This document shows positions 46,756 to 56,835 of a DNA stretch of 64,000 nucleotides, piece after piece (position 1 is the first letter of the stretch; each line of letters opens with the position of its first letter). The position numbers and the translations under genes are program-made. The notes under the pieces were generated by a model. That model saw nothing but the letters and a program-made list of their open reading frames with translations. It was not told the origin of the DNA and searched no databases. This DNA is from Sphingobium trunci (GTDB taxonomy: Bacteria; Pseudomonadota; Alphaproteobacteria; Sphingomonadales; Sphingomonadaceae), in the NCBI RefSeq assembly GCF_022664535.1, contig NZ_JAKUJY010000002.1:186001-250000 (forward strand). Reading direction: 5' to 3'.

Positions 46756-47507
46756 CAGCGGTCCTGCGGCAACCGCGCCTGATTGACGAAGATGCCGTCC
46801 ATCTCGACCAGCAGCGGAAAATGGCCCTTGTTGTTCGCGAAGAAGGCCGAGGGAACGAAGCCGCGATCGCCGAGCCAGTCGATCATCGCGCGATAGCCGG
46901 TGCCGCCCTCATAGATCGGCCGCACGCCCAGTTCGGTCTGGACGCCGAGCATCTCGCCCAGAGCTCCTCCCGCGCCCTGGCAGACAGAGAGGTCGTGGCC
47001 CTGCGTATCCATCTTCAGGAAGGGCCGGGCGAAACCGTGCGCGTGCCTGAGTTCGGGCAGCATGGTTTCGAGGCGGCGGCATTGCATGTCGAGGGTGCGC
47101 GTCACCTTGTTCCGTTCGGCGAAGATCGCATCCTGCGCTTGGGACGGTTTCTTCAGCGAGCTGAACTGGTCGGCCGCCATGATGTTGAAGCTCGCCATGC
47201 CGTCGAAATCGGACAGCGCGATGTTGAACGCGTGCCATCGGCGATCGGAGGCGGCGCGCCGTTCCAGTTCCGCGAAAATCTCCGGATTGGGCTCGAAGGA
47301 CAGGATCGTGCCCCGGAAACCCGCGTCCTTGCGCAGCATCGTCGCATATTGGCCGCGATTGGCGCCGACGTCGAACAGGCAGTCAACCTCGAACGCCGCC
47401 AGGAAGCGGCGGAGCGCCTGGATTTCGGGATATTGATGCACCCGGCCCGCCACAGCGAGGCGCAGCGCCAGCGCCCGGTCGGCCAGTTCGCGAACATAGC
47501 GGCTCAT
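46755..47507 (-). CDS. FkbM-family methyltransferase
   Basis: A 250-residue SAM-dependent methyltransferase. The SAM site FDVGANRGQYATML and the EPNPEIF segment follow a short N-terminal helix region, and LKMDTQGHDL is the FkbM hallmark. Family members O-methylate sugars or antibiotics. In this operon it may methylate the polysaccharide or its building blocks. Its start overlaps the GT4 stop by four bases and its stop overlaps the GT-C-like start by one, so it is translated with both. Confidence 0.9.
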   Translation of the reverse strand: MSRYVRELADRALALRLAVAGRVHQYPEIQALRRFLAAFEVDCLFDVGANRGQYATMLRKDAGFRGTILSFEPNPEIFAELERRAASDRRWHAFNIALSDFDGMASFNIMAADQFSSLKKPSQAQDAIFAERNKVTRTLDMQCRRLETMLPELRHAHGFARPFLKMDTQGHDLSVCQGAGGALGEMLGVQTELGVRPIYEGGTGYRAMIDWLGDRGFVPSAFFANNKGHFPLLVEMDGIFVNQARLPQDR

Positions 47508-48664
47508 TTCCGGGTCGCCCTGGCGCCTGCCGATAGCACGGAACGATAAATGCCGATCGTGGCCAGAGCCATGTCCTTCCAGTTCCCCATCGCTTCTCCA
47601 TAGGCCCGCGCCCTTGCGCCCAAAGCCTGCCTGATGGCGGCGCCTTCTACGAGGGGCAAGAGGGCTTGCGCAAGCGCCGGTGCATTTCCGGCCGATGCCC
47701 TGACGGCCACGTCGCCGGGCAGGGATGCGAACATGCCCGCGTCCGACGTCACCATCGCCTTGCCATGGTGCAATGCGGACAGGAAGGCGCCGCTGCTGTC
47801 GATATGGCGATAGGGGAAGGCGATGATGTCCGCCTTCGCCATGTGCGCGTCCAGCCGCTGTTCGGTGAGGAAACCGAGATCGGCGATCAGCCGATCGCCG
47901 AAGCCCGCTTCATGGACGCTTGCCAGCAGGGGGCCGATGTCCATGAAGGGCTTGCCCGCCAGCACCAGTTCGAACCGGTGCCCGGCGCGCCAGAGCGACA
48001 GGCAGGCCTCCACCAGCAGATCGACGCCCTTATAGGGCCGGATCGTGCCGAAAAAGAGCAGGCGCGGCAGGGCCGGATCGGCGATCAGCGCGAGATCGGC
48101 GGGGCCGGCCGGAGCGAGCCGCATCGGCGGATGCGGGGTCACATGGATGCGCGCCGGGTCGAGCCCCTGCCGCTCCAGCGCCGCACGGGTCGTCTCGCCA
48201 TGCACGACCAGCGCATCGAACATGTCGAGCAGGGCGCGATAGCCCTGCCCCTGCACCCCGGAATCGGCATGATAGGCGTCGGCATTGTGGACGGTGTGGA
48301 CCAGCTTCGTCCGCCCCCGGAGCCGCCGCAGCATCAGCCGGTCGACGGGCGCCAGCGGCAGCCATTGCATATGCGCGACGTCGCAGGCGGCAAGCGCGTC
48401 CAGATCGCCCATCGCGCAACTCAGCCCATATTCCGCCGCCTTGGCGAACCGGAAGACCCGGCCTTCGCCGATCCGTTCGCGCAGCGCCTCGCTCCGCCGG
48501 AAGAAGCGCGGACGATAGGCATAGCCCTGCGGCTCTATGGCATCGGTGGCGCGCATCGGGCGTGCGAGCAGCGTCACCTCCGCCCCTGCCCGCGCCAGCG
48601 CGGCGCACAGGCTGTCGTCATAGCGGCCGGTGAAGAGCGAGGGATCGCACATCGCGACCTTCAT
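47504..48664 (-). CDS. glycosyltransferase family 4
   Basis: A 386-residue GT-B-fold glycosyltransferase. The nucleotide-sugar-binding half contains LLFFGTIRPYKGVDLLVEA, IIAFPYRHIDSSGAFLSALHHGKAMV and the catalytic E/H-type residues of GT4 enzymes. It transfers a sugar to the growing lipid-linked repeat unit at the cytoplasmic face. The ATG at 48664 overlaps the flippase stop (ATGA), and its own stop overlaps the FkbM start likewise. Donor and acceptor sugars are unknown. Confidence 0.9.
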   Translation of the reverse strand: MKVAMCDPSLFTGRYDDSLCAALARAGAEVTLLARPMRATDAIEPQGYAYRPRFFRRSEALRERIGEGRVFRFAKAAEYGLSCAMGDLDALAACDVAHMQWLPLAPVDRLMLRRLRGRTKLVHTVHNADAYHADSGVQGQGYRALLDMFDALVVHGETTRAALERQGLDPARIHVTPHPPMRLAPAGPADLALIADPALPRLLFFGTIRPYKGVDLLVEACLSLWRAGHRFELVLAGKPFMDIGPLLASVHEAGFGDRLIADLGFLTEQRLDAHMAKADIIAFPYRHIDSSGAFLSALHHGKAMVTSDAGMFASLPGDVAVRASAGNAPALAQALLPLVEGAAIRQALGARARAYGEAMGNWKDMALATIGIYRSVLSAGARATRK

Positions 48665-49992
48665 GGCCGCCTCCCCACCAGCCGATGGAGCGACAGGCCA
48701 TGGATCGCCGCCGCCGCCAGCAGCGTCAGCGCATAAAGGATGAGGAACAGCAGATCGAACCGTTCCGGCGCGAGGATGCGGGCCAGCGGCACGCTGAGCA
48801 GGGAACCGGCGAGGAAAGGCAGGGAACGGCCCAGCAGATGGGTGAAACGCCCCAGCGCCCCCTGCACATAGACCGACACGCAGATCACGGCGAGCGCGAG
48901 CAGCGCGCCGTCGATCAGCAGCAGGTCGATCCTGTCGATCGCCGCGCGCCCGTCGAACAGCCTGGCGAACAGCCATTCCCCCACCACCATCAGCGCGCCC
49001 GAAGCCCCGAGCGCGAAGACCAGCGCCGCGCCCAGCGCCCGGACCATCAACTGGCGCAGCCGTGCCCGGTCCCCGGCATGATAGGCGCGGGTGATGCGCG
49101 GCAGCGCCGCCTCGACCATGGCCCGCACCAGCATCGACAGCGAGCGCGACATCTTGAAGAAAAAGTCGAAGAGCAGCATCGGCCGCGCATCATGCGTCGC
49201 CGCGGCGATGGTGAAATAGGGCGCGTTATAGGCCACTATCTCCGACAGGGTGAAGGCCGCCGAAGCGCCGATGTCGCGCAGATAATGCGCCCGCACATGT
49301 CCTCCCCCCGCACGGAAGGACAGCCAGTGCGCCACCCGCATCCCCAGCCGCCGGTGCACCAGCGCGATCGCATAGCCGATCACGGCGATGCTGACGCAAA
49401 GCTGCAGGGCCAGCGACAGGCGCGGGTCCAGCCCCTGCAGGATGAAGAGCAGCAGCGCGATCGTCATGACGCGACGCAGGCAGTCGAGCGCCTCCCAGAG
49501 GAAATTGCCGTCCACCGCCGCCAGCGCCCTTTTCGCCAGCAGCGCGGGCAGGTTGATGCAGGCCGAAAGGAAGAAGAGCAGGAAGAGCAGCGGCATGGCC
49601 GTATGCAGCCCGCCCACCGCCAGCGCCACCGACAGGATCGCGAAGCCGCCGACGATCAGCAGGCCGAGGAACAGGAACAGCACGCCCATTTCCTCCAGGC
49701 GGAAGCCGCCCGCATCGTCCGCGGGAAGGCCCGGCCCCAAATTCCCCAGCCCCAAATTCCCCAGCCCCAAATTCCCCAGCCAATGCCGCCGCAGCCGCGC
49801 ATAGATGATGCTGGTGAGGCCGAATTCGGCGGAAATGGTGAAGTTGCCGAAGGCCACCAGCAGCAGGAAGGACTGGAATTCCCTGAGCGGCAGGACGCGC
49901 ACGAACACATAGGTGACGGCAAAGCCCCAGATCAGCGTCAGCCCGACATTGGCGAGCTTGATCAGGGCAAGGATGCGGGCGGAAGCCTCCAT
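48661..49992 (-). CDS. polysaccharide flippase (Wzx/oligosaccharide flippase-like)
   Basis: A 443-residue membrane protein with about 12-14 helices, of the polysaccharide-export (MOP) type. It would move the lipid-linked repeat unit across the inner membrane. The frame is open upstream into the methyltransferase gene; ATG at 49992 (MEASARILALIKLAN) is chosen because the first helix follows soon after, and a GTG at 50025 is an alternative. A hydrophilic loop near residue 75 is made of three GNLGL repeats, encoded by a 15-base tandem repeat. It overlaps the GT4 gene by four bases. Confidence 0.83.
   Translation of the reverse strand: MEASARILALIKLANVGLTLIWGFAVTYVFVRVLPLREFQSFLLLVAFGNFTISAEFGLTSIIYARLRRHWLGNLGLGNLGLGNLGPGLPADDAGGFRLEEMGVLFLFLGLLIVGGFAILSVALAVGGLHTAMPLLFLLFFLSACINLPALLAKRALAAVDGNFLWEALDCLRRVMTIALLLFILQGLDPRLSLALQLCVSIAVIGYAIALVHRRLGMRVAHWLSFRAGGGHVRAHYLRDIGASAAFTLSEIVAYNAPYFTIAAATHDARPMLLFDFFFKMSRSLSMLVRAMVEAALPRITRAYHAGDRARLRQLMVRALGAALVFALGASGALMVVGEWLFARLFDGRAAIDRIDLLLIDGALLALAVICVSVYVQGALGRFTHLLGRSLPFLAGSLLSVPLARILAPERFDLLFLILYALTLLAAAAIHGLSLHRLVGRRP
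49736..49780 (-). repeat. three 15-base tandem repeats in the flippase gene
   Basis: The unit CCCAAATTCCCCAGC (plus strand) is repeated three times without change and encodes GNLGL three times in a loop of the flippase. The perfect identity suggests recent expansion. Confidence 0.9.
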
Positions 49993-50030
49993 CCGGGCCA
50001 GCGCGCCGCCGGAGTCCTTGTGCACCGGGA

Positions 50031-50774
50031 TCAGGCTCGCACCGGCTTGCGCGCGCGGAACAGGCGGTCGTCCAGCGCATAATGGTGGCGCGTGTCGGGA
50101 TCGATGCCGCTGGCGTCGATCTCCTCCAGTTCGAAGCCCGCCGCGCGGATGCGCCCGGCGAAGTCGGGACCATATTGGCGCACATGATCCCACTGGCCGA
50201 AGCGGCGCTCGCGTTCGCGGGGCGGCATGTCGAAGCTGCCGTCCTCGGTCGGCTTGTCCCATAGCGGCACGATCAGCCACGCCTCGCCACCGGGCTTGAG
50301 CGCGCGATGGATGTTGCGCAGCACGGCATGGTCGTCAGGCACATGTTCCATCACATGGCTAGCGTAGAAGAGGTCGTAACGATCGGTGTCGTCCAGCGCC
50401 ATCAGGTCGACGCGCCGCATGGCGGGCACATGATAGCGGCCGGGATCGAGATCGGCGGGCGTATAGTCGGCGGCGGCGGAAAAGCGGCGGACCAGGCTGG
50501 CCTCGTTGGGCGCCATGTGCAGCACCGCGCCCTGCCGCGGCACGTTCAGCACCCGCCCGGCGATCAGATGGTTCATCAGCCGCTCGCGCGGGGAAGCGCC
50601 GCAGTTCGGGCAACCCCATTCCGCATTGTCGCCATAGCGGAAGAAACCGACCACCGCCTGACCGCAGGCCGGGCAAGCCCGGCTCGCCCGCGCGCCCAGC
50701 GCCTTGCGCACGGAGAGCAAGGTCCGGGTCAGATGCTTGCCGGCGGCCTTCGCCACCCGCTGGAAAGTAATCAC
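50031..50774 (-). CDS. SAM-dependent methyltransferase with zinc-ribbon N-terminus
   Basis: A 247-residue protein. Four Cys in CPACGQ and CPNCGAS form a zinc ribbon near residue 35-60, and a class-I methyltransferase domain follows, with LDPGRYHV, FYASHVMEHVPDDHAVL and LKPGGEAWLIVP. The GTG at 50774 is chosen, since GGAGCCAAGG lies immediately upstream; the frame opens further to 50813. It stands 64 bases after the GT2 gene and probably starts the second half of the operon. It may act on a sugar or a cell-surface lipid; nothing narrower can be said. Confidence 0.82.
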   Translation of the reverse strand: MITFQRVAKAAGKHLTRTLLSVRKALGARASRACPACGQAVVGFFRYGDNAEWGCPNCGASPRERLMNHLIAGRVLNVPRQGAVLHMAPNEASLVRRFSAAADYTPADLDPGRYHVPAMRRVDLMALDDTDRYDLFYASHVMEHVPDDHAVLRNIHRALKPGGEAWLIVPLWDKPTEDGSFDMPPRERERRFGQWDHVRQYGPDFAGRIRAAGFELEEIDASGIDPDTRHHYALDDRLFRARKPVRA

Positions 50775-50838
50775 GCCTTGGCTCCAAAAAGCAGTTGGCA
50801 CCGGCCTATACAATATGCCGCCGCTTTGGCGAGAGGGA

Positions 50839-51972
50839 TCAGCGCGACTTGGCCGGATTCCAGATCGTGACGGTGCGCCCGGTCATCGCCTTCACGACGC
50901 CCTGCAGGGTCGCGACATAGGCGATCAGGATGTCCACCACCGCCGCGAAGGGTCCGCCCCTCGAGCGCAGGCCGCGCCACAGGATGAAAACGCCGGTCAG
51001 CCCGCCGATCATGTAGAGCGTCGGGGATATCCGCAGCGCCAGCGTCCCCGCCGCGACGATGCCGGCCAGGATGAAGAGCGCGCCGAACCAGCGCACGATC
51101 TTGCGCGAGCCGTATTTGAAGCGGTCGAGGGCGGTCATGCGCCGCAATTGCGGCCGCAAATGGCCATGCGTGTGCCAGGCGCGGGCGGCGATCCGCACCT
51201 TGCGGCGATATTCGTCGCCCCGCGCCGCGACCAGCCGTTCGCGGGCGATCACATCCCCGGCCTTGACCAGCCGCTTGCCTGCGAAGACCACCGCCATGGA
51301 GACGGTCAGGTCGTCGAGCACGCTGTCGGGAAATTCGGGATAGAGCGCGCGCCGGATCGAGAAGATCGAACCGTCCGCCCCCAGCACATTGCCGGTGCGC
51401 GATTCCTCGTCCTTCAGCCTTTCCTCGATCCGCCAGTAGAGCGAGCCGACCGAAGCCGTCGCGCTCTCATCATCGCCGACATAGCGGAGCGAGCCCAGCA
51501 CGCCGCCAATTTCCGGATCGGCATAGCGCGCCAGCAGACGGGCGATCGCATCCGCGTCCAGCAGGACATTGGCGTCGGTGAAGATCAGCACATCGCCCGT
51601 CGCCCGCGCCGCCAGCAGCTTCATGCCATGCGCCTTGCCGCTTCGCCCCGGCCCGCGCAGCAGGGTCACAAGATCGCCCTGCGCGGCGATCAGGGCCGCC
51701 GTCCCGTCCGACGAGCCGTCGTCGAAGGCCAGGATTTCCAGCCCCGGATAGCGCGCCTTCAGCATCGACAGATTGGCCAGCTTTTCCGGCATGGCGGCCG
51801 CCTCATTATAGGCGCAGAAGAGCAGCGAGGCGGACGATGGCGGAGCCGCGACGGGCCGTTCGGGGCGCGTCGGCAGCATCTGCAGGACCAGCGGATAGAA
51901 GAGAAACGGCCATGCCACCGCCACCAGCGACAGCAGCAGCACGACGGCCGCGATCAGGTCGATCCCGTCCAT
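50839..51972 (-). CDS. glycosyltransferase family 2
   Basis: A 377-residue membrane-anchored GT-A-fold enzyme. The N-terminal helix (about 5-30) is followed by the GT2 domain with LLFCAYNEAA, the DDGSSDGT and FTDANVLLDADA metal-binding Asp residues, and a C-terminal pair of helices. It adds a sugar to the polysaccharide precursor. The ATG at 51972 shares one base with the stop of the glycosylphosphotransferase gene, so translation is coupled. The donor is unknown. Confidence 0.9.
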   Translation of the reverse strand: MDGIDLIAAVVLLLSLVAVAWPFLFYPLVLQMLPTRPERPVAAPPSSASLLFCAYNEAAAMPEKLANLSMLKARYPGLEILAFDDGSSDGTAALIAAQGDLVTLLRGPGRSGKAHGMKLLAARATGDVLIFTDANVLLDADAIARLLARYADPEIGGVLGSLRYVGDDESATASVGSLYWRIEERLKDEESRTGNVLGADGSIFSIRRALYPEFPDSVLDDLTVSMAVVFAGKRLVKAGDVIARERLVAARGDEYRRKVRIAARAWHTHGHLRPQLRRMTALDRFKYGSRKIVRWFGALFILAGIVAAGTLALRISPTLYMIGGLTGVFILWRGLRSRGGPFAAVVDILIAYVATLQGVVKAMTGRTVTIWNPAKSR

Positions 51973-53321
51973 CAATAGGCCTTGTGATGCACCAGCACGC
52001 CGATGGTCGCGACGATGATCCGCAGATCGCGCCAGATCGACCATTCCGTCACATATTCAAGGTCCGACTGGAGCCGGTCGATCAGATCCTGATGATGATC
52101 GGTCGACCCGCGATGGCCGCGGACCTGCGCCAGACCCGTCATGCCGGGCTTGATGCAATGGCGCGCCCAATAGCGCTCGTCCACCTCCCAATAGAGGCTG
52201 TCTCCGGCCTTTGCGGCGGCGGCATGGGGGCGCGGGCCGACGATGCTCATGTCGCCGCGCAGCACGTTGAACAGTTGCGGCAGTTCATCGATGCTGGTCT
52301 TGCGCAGGAAGCGGCCGACCGCCGTCACCCGGTCGTCGTCGCGGGCGGTGAGCCTGTCGGCCTTGCGGTCGCTCGCCTCGGCGCGCATCGAGCGGAACTT
52401 GTAGATGTTGAAGGGCGCGGCGTCGCGACCGATGCGCGGCTGGCGGAAGATGATCGGGCCGGGACTGGTCAGCTTCACCGCCAGCGCCGCCGCGATCAGC
52501 ACCGGCGACAGGGCGATGGTCGCGACGGTCGCGACGACAATATCGAAGAAGCGCTTGATGATGCGGTCGCGGAACTGGAACGGCCCGCCCGCGACGATGA
52601 TCGTCGGCTGGCCGTCAAATTCGTCCAGCCGGGCGGGCGCGAAACGCAGCAGTTCGGGCACGACGATCTCACCCCGCGCGGAAAGCGATTTCAGCGCCAC
52701 CGACCAGTCGTCCATCCGATCGATCGGGCAGGCGACGATGACGCGCTCCGCCATGCCCACGGCCGCCGCCAGCCGCGCCGCCATGTCCGCGTCGTGCCGG
52801 GCGGGATGAAGGCTGGCGGCCCCGGCCTCGATCACTTCCATATGGGGTCCGGTTTCGATGGTGACGCCGTCCATGATGACGGCGGTCAGATGCGGCACCT
52901 CCCCCAGCAGGCGGGCGCCCAGCCGCGCGATGAGGAGCCGCGCCAGCGTCACGCCGACGGCCGAGAGGGACAGCCCGACCACGAAGGTCAGACGCGACAG
53001 CTGCTCCGCGATCTTGCCCAGATAGACGATCAGCAGCATCAGCATCGCCGCCTGCGCCAGTGCCAGCAGCCCCCGGAATATGCCGCGCCGGATATTCTCC
53101 AGCATGTGGATGCCATAGGCACCGCTCTGCACCGCCAGCAGGGTGTAGAGCGGCGCGATCATGGCGAACATGACAAGTCCGTGCGGCTTGCCCGGTTCGC
53201 CCGCCCAGGCGCCCAGCACCAGCCAGTTCGCGGCGAGGAACGACAGGAACAAGCCCGCCATGTCCCCCAGCAGACACAGCAGGTAAAGCCGCAACCGCAA
53301 GATTTCCTTGGAGACTGTCAC
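51972..53321 (-). CDS. polyprenyl glycosylphosphotransferase (priming enzyme of exopolysaccharide synthesis)
   Basis: Transfers the first sugar-1-phosphate to undecaprenyl phosphate. The 449-residue protein has four N-terminal membrane helices, a CoA-binding-like middle part, a fifth helix ([19 protein letters not shown]) and the bacterial sugar-transferase domain with [29 protein letters not shown] and [10 protein letters not shown]. The frame extends from a TTG at 53399; the GTG at 53321 ([11 protein letters not shown]) after AAGGCC is preferred. It lies 74 bases downstream of the amidotransferase gene and opens the GT part of the locus. Confidence 0.92.
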   Translation of the reverse strand: MTVSKEILRLRLYLLCLLGDMAGLFLSFLAANWLVLGAWAGEPGKPHGLVMFAMIAPLYTLLAVQSGAYGIHMLENIRRGIFRGLLALAQAAMLMLLIVYLGKIAEQLSRLTFVVGLSLSAVGVTLARLLIARLGARLLGEVPHLTAVIMDGVTIETGPHMEVIEAGAASLHPARHDADMAARLAAAVGMAERVIVACPIDRMDDWSVALKSLSARGEIVVPELLRFAPARLDEFDGQPTIIVAGGPFQFRDRIIKRFFDIVVATVATIALSPVLIAAALAVKLTSPGPIIFRQPRIGRDAAPFNIYKFRSMRAEASDRKADRLTARDDDRVTAVGRFLRKTSIDELPQLFNVLRGDMSIVGPRPHAAAAKAGDSLYWEVDERYWARHCIKPGMTGLAQVRGHRGSTDHHQDLIDRLQSDLEYVTEWSIWRDLRIIVATIGVLVHHKAY

Positions 53322-53395
53322 TTTGGGGCCTTGAATGAACTTCCGTGACGCTCCGTTGGCACTGCCGGGCCGCGCTGGCAAGGGGCTGTGCCGGT

Positions 53396-55291
53396 TCAAA
53401 GGGCGAAGAGCCGGGTCAGCGCCTTGTCCAGCATCAGCAATTGCCAGAGCAGCCGGCCATGATCGGCGATCCCCGACTTGTGGTCCGCCGCGACCCTGCC
53501 CAGCACCCGCGTGTCGAACCAGCCGGTCTTCGCCAGTGCCGATCCGCCCGCGATCGCGCTGGCTTCGCCGGCCAGCGGCCCCCGGAACCAGGCGCTGATC
53601 GGCGTCACGAAGCCCATTTTCGGCCGGTAGAGAATATCCTGCGGCAGAAACGGCTCCATCGCCTTCTTCATCAGATATTTGCCGCTGTTGCCGCGAATGC
53701 GCTGGGCGACGGGCAGGCGGGCGGCGAACTCCACCAGCCGGTGGTCGAGCAGCGGCTCACGCGCCTCCAGGCTGACGGCCATGCTCATCCGGTCGGTCTT
53801 GGTCAGGATATCGCCCGGCAGCCAGATGCGGATATCGGCATATTGCGCCCGGTCCAGCGGATCGCGCGCCGGGGCATCCGCCATCGCCCTGACATAGCGA
53901 TCCTCCGCCCGATAGGCGCCAAGCCGGGTCTTCATATCCTGGCTGAACAGCCTTTGCCGCAGGGCATGGGGCGTCACCCCGACCGAGGCGGCATAGGCTT
54001 CGCCGCCCTCCCCCGCCAGTTCGAGGAAGGTCGACCTGGCACGCAGGGGACGTGGCGCCCAGTCGGCCTTGGGATAATAGCGGCCCAGCGTCCCGAACAG
54101 GGGTTGCCGCACCGATGCCGGGATCAGCGCGCGCAGCCTTTCCCCCTGCATCTGGAAGCGATGGCGGCGATAGCCGGCAAAGGCCTCGTCCGCACCATCG
54201 CCGGACAGCGCCACCGTCACCTGCTCCCGCGCCAGTTCGCACACCCGATAGGTGGGCAGCGCCGAGGCGTCGGCGAAAGGCTCGTCGAAATGCAGCGCCA
54301 GCGTGTCGATCAACCCGTAGTCGTCGGGCGAGACGACCCGCATGCGATGGTCGGTCGCGAAGCGCCGCGCGATGCGGTCGGCATAGGCGGTCTCGTCCAG
54401 TTCCCGGACGTCGAAGCCGATGGTGCAGGTCTTGACCGCCTGTTTCGACGCTTCGGCCATCAGCGCGACCACGCTGCTGCTGTCCACACCGCCCGACAGG
54501 AAGGCGCCGAGCGGCACGTCGGCCACCATGCGGGAGCGCACCGCCTGCCGCATCAGCGCGACCAGTTCCTCCTCGAGCGCTTCGGGCTTCGCCCTGCTGC
54601 GGTCGGCGAAGCTGACGTCCCAGTAGCGCTGCGGCTGCGGCAGGGGCCGCCCGCGCACGACGCGCAAGGTCTCCCCAGCGCCGAGCTTTCGTACGCCCGC
54701 CACCATGCAGGCATCGTCGGGCACATAGCCATAGGCCAGATAATCCTCGACCGCCGAGAGGTCCGGCGCGCGGCGCAGCAGGGGGTGGGCGAGCAGGCTC
54801 TTGAGCTCCGAGCCGAAGATCAGGCTGCCGTCGGACAGCAGCGCATAGTGCAGCGGCTTCACGCCCAGCCGGTCGCGCGCCAGCCAGAGCGCCTGCGCCC
54901 GCGCATCGAACAGGGCGAAGGCGAACATGCCGTTGAATTTTTCGACGCAGGCCTCGCCCCATTGGCGGTAGCCGTGGAGGATGACTTCGGTATCGCTGTG
55001 CGTGCGGAAGACATGGCCCTTGGCCTCCAGTTCCGCCCGGACCTCCATGAAATTGTAGATTTCGCCGTTGAAGACGACTGCGAGACTGTCATCCTCGGTC
55101 AGCATGGGCTGCGCGCCGCTGCCAAGGTCGATGATCGACAGGCGCAGATGCCCCAGCCCCACGCCCGGCGCGGTCCAGATGCCGCTGTCGTCCGGCCCGC
55201 GCCAGGGCATCGCGTCCAGCATCAGGCCGACCCGCGCCGGATCGACCGGCTTGGCCGTTTCAAGGTGGAAAATGCCCGCTATCCCGCACAT
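53396..55291 (-). CDS. asparagine-synthase-like amidotransferase of the XrtA locus
   Basis: A 631-residue glutamine-dependent amidotransferase. Cys2 (MCGIAGIF) is the nucleophile of the N-terminal glutaminase domain, and the PP-loop LSGGVDSSS lies in the C-terminal synthase domain, with the LSGDGADEAFAGY motif. In XrtA/PEP-CTERM loci this protein is thought to aminate a sugar or a polysaccharide precursor rather than to make asparagine. It is 11 bases from the xrtA stop and in the same unit. The assignment to the XrtA subfamily is from context and general resemblance. Confidence 0.9.
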   Translation of the reverse strand: MCGIAGIFHLETAKPVDPARVGLMLDAMPWRGPDDSGIWTAPGVGLGHLRLSIIDLGSGAQPMLTEDDSLAVVFNGEIYNFMEVRAELEAKGHVFRTHSDTEVILHGYRQWGEACVEKFNGMFAFALFDARAQALWLARDRLGVKPLHYALLSDGSLIFGSELKSLLAHPLLRRAPDLSAVEDYLAYGYVPDDACMVAGVRKLGAGETLRVVRGRPLPQPQRYWDVSFADRSRAKPEALEEELVALMRQAVRSRMVADVPLGAFLSGGVDSSSVVALMAEASKQAVKTCTIGFDVRELDETAYADRIARRFATDHRMRVVSPDDYGLIDTLALHFDEPFADASALPTYRVCELAREQVTVALSGDGADEAFAGYRRHRFQMQGERLRALIPASVRQPLFGTLGRYYPKADWAPRPLRARSTFLELAGEGGEAYAASVGVTPHALRQRLFSQDMKTRLGAYRAEDRYVRAMADAPARDPLDRAQYADIRIWLPGDILTKTDRMSMAVSLEAREPLLDHRLVEFAARLPVAQRIRGNSGKYLMKKAMEPFLPQDILYRPKMGFVTPISAWFRGPLAGEASAIAGGSALAKTGWFDTRVLGRVAADHKSGIADHGRLLWQLLMLDKALTRLFAL

Positions 55292-55302
55292 GCGAAAGAG
55301 CC

Positions 55303-56835
55303 TTAGCGGGTTCCAAGGCTTCGGTCAGCCAAATCCTTCACATTGCCGAGATCCTGCAGGAAGGCCGCGATCGCCGCGTCGGACGAACGCCCGGCCCTTT
55401 CCTCCGCGGACACCAATATGGCGGCCGCGCGCTGGTCGGTGCCCAGCAGGCGCGCCTTCATCGTTTCCAGCTTCACCAGATGGGCGCTCCCGGTCGGATC
55501 GTCGCCGCCCACGACATAGAAGCTGACGACATGGCGTATTACCTGGCCGGGGCCGGTGATCTGCTCGCCGCGCCCATGATCGGGCGCGGGCGCGGATTGG
55601 GACCAGGTCCAGCCGCTGCCCGCCCCCGCCGCGCCCTGACCGAAACCGACCAGTTCGCGGCCCTCGTCCTGCCGATCATAGGTCGCGATGGCGAGGTCGA
55701 CCACCTGCCCCGCCGCATTGCGATAGCGCGCCATGCCGAGATAATCCGCGCCATCGAAGCGCGGCCGCCAGGGGGCAAGGGCAGGTTCGTCGCTGCGGGT
55801 CCAGCCCTTCAGATCGGGCATGGAAGGCGCACCGGGCAGCGGATCGCCCGCCGCCGCGCTGGCCGCGATCCACAGCGGCGCCGCGGCGATCAGCGCCAGC
55901 CCGATGCCGGCGACCCTGCCGGTTCCGGACGCGGCGGGAGGCCGAGGCTGCAACCTGTGTGGATCGAACCAGGGATCGCCGGGCCTGCGGTCGAAAAAGG
56001 GCCATGCGATCGCCATCACCAGCGTCATGATGATGGCGAAGAACACCCAGCCGTAAACGACATGGTCGAACCCCGCCGCCGCGTCGATGGTCGTGAGTTC
56101 CGCGACCCAGATCGTCGCGAAGGCTCGCACGCCGTTGGCAAGGACCGACAGGGCCAGCGCACCGACCATGAAGGAGATGCGCCGCGGCAGGGCGGTGAAG
56201 CAGAGGTTGCAGACCAGCAGGCCATAGGCCGTCATCGCGATCACGAACTTGGCGCCGGAGCAGGCCTCCGCCACCTCGAAATAACCGTTGGGCGTGGTGA
56301 TGAAGATGCCCTGCATATGGGCGGGAACCCCCGCGATCCCCAGCAGCACCATGCTGATATGCGCCGTCACGAGCTGGAGCGGCGCGACGATCTCCTCGCC
56401 GAAGGGCACCATGAAAAAGGCGTAGAACAGGGGGAACAGCAGCGCGCGCGCCACCGCCTGTCCCAGCAGGGCGATCACCGCGCCCTGCAGCATGACGACA
56501 AGCGCGCCATGCCGCACCACCGCGACGCCAGCCGCCGCGCCCGTCATCCATGCCAGCGCGCCCAGCCCCAGCCAGAGCAGCCCCGGCGCCCAGGCCACCG
56601 GTTCAAGCTGCCTCAGCCCCGGCAAGCGCTGCTGCACCAGCCAGGCGATCAGCAAGGGTATGAACAGGCAATGGCCATAGGTGGACGCATTCCACCAGAT
56701 CGCCATCATGCCCGTCGCGTCGCGATGGAACAGCAGCAGGATCGTCGCCGCGACGATGGCGAGCGCCGTCAGATGCCCGCGCCATCCGGTCAGCCCGCTC
56801 CCCTGCCACGGCCCTGCGGAAAGAACGCGCTCCAT
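55303..56835 (-). CDS. xrtA: exosortase A with C-terminal EpsI domain
   Basis: A membrane cysteine transpeptidase that is thought to cleave a C-terminal sorting signal and attach the protein to the surface. The 510-residue protein has about eight helices in the N-terminal ~300 residues. They carry the catalytic Cys192 in EACSGAKF, Arg237 in ANGVRAF and His258 in FDHVVYGW. The C-terminal ~180 residues are an EpsI/DUF3485 domain (DLKGWTRSD...), common in alphaproteobacterial XrtA. It overlaps the glycosyltransferase gene by one base. No sorted substrate gene is in the window. Confidence 0.93.
   Translation of the reverse strand: MERVLSAGPWQGSGLTGWRGHLTALAIVAATILLLFHRDATGMMAIWWNASTYGHCLFIPLLIAWLVQQRLPGLRQLEPVAWAPGLLWLGLGALAWMTGAAAGVAVVRHGALVVMLQGAVIALLGQAVARALLFPLFYAFFMVPFGEEIVAPLQLVTAHISMVLLGIAGVPAHMQGIFITTPNGYFEVAEACSGAKFVIAMTAYGLLVCNLCFTALPRRISFMVGALALSVLANGVRAFATIWVAELTTIDAAAGFDHVVYGWVFFAIIMTLVMAIAWPFFDRRPGDPWFDPHRLQPRPPAASGTGRVAGIGLALIAAAPLWIAASAAAGDPLPGAPSMPDLKGWTRSDEPALAPWRPRFDGADYLGMARYRNAAGQVVDLAIATYDRQDEGRELVGFGQGAAGAGSGWTWSQSAPAPDHGRGEQITGPGQVIRHVVSFYVVGGDDPTGSAHLVKLETMKARLLGTDQRAAAILVSAEERAGRSSDAAIAAFLQDLGNVKDLADRSLGTR

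Noticed and set aside
53345..55306. 653-codon plus-strand frame opposite the amidotransferase
   Set aside because: Antisense shadow with no family resemblance.
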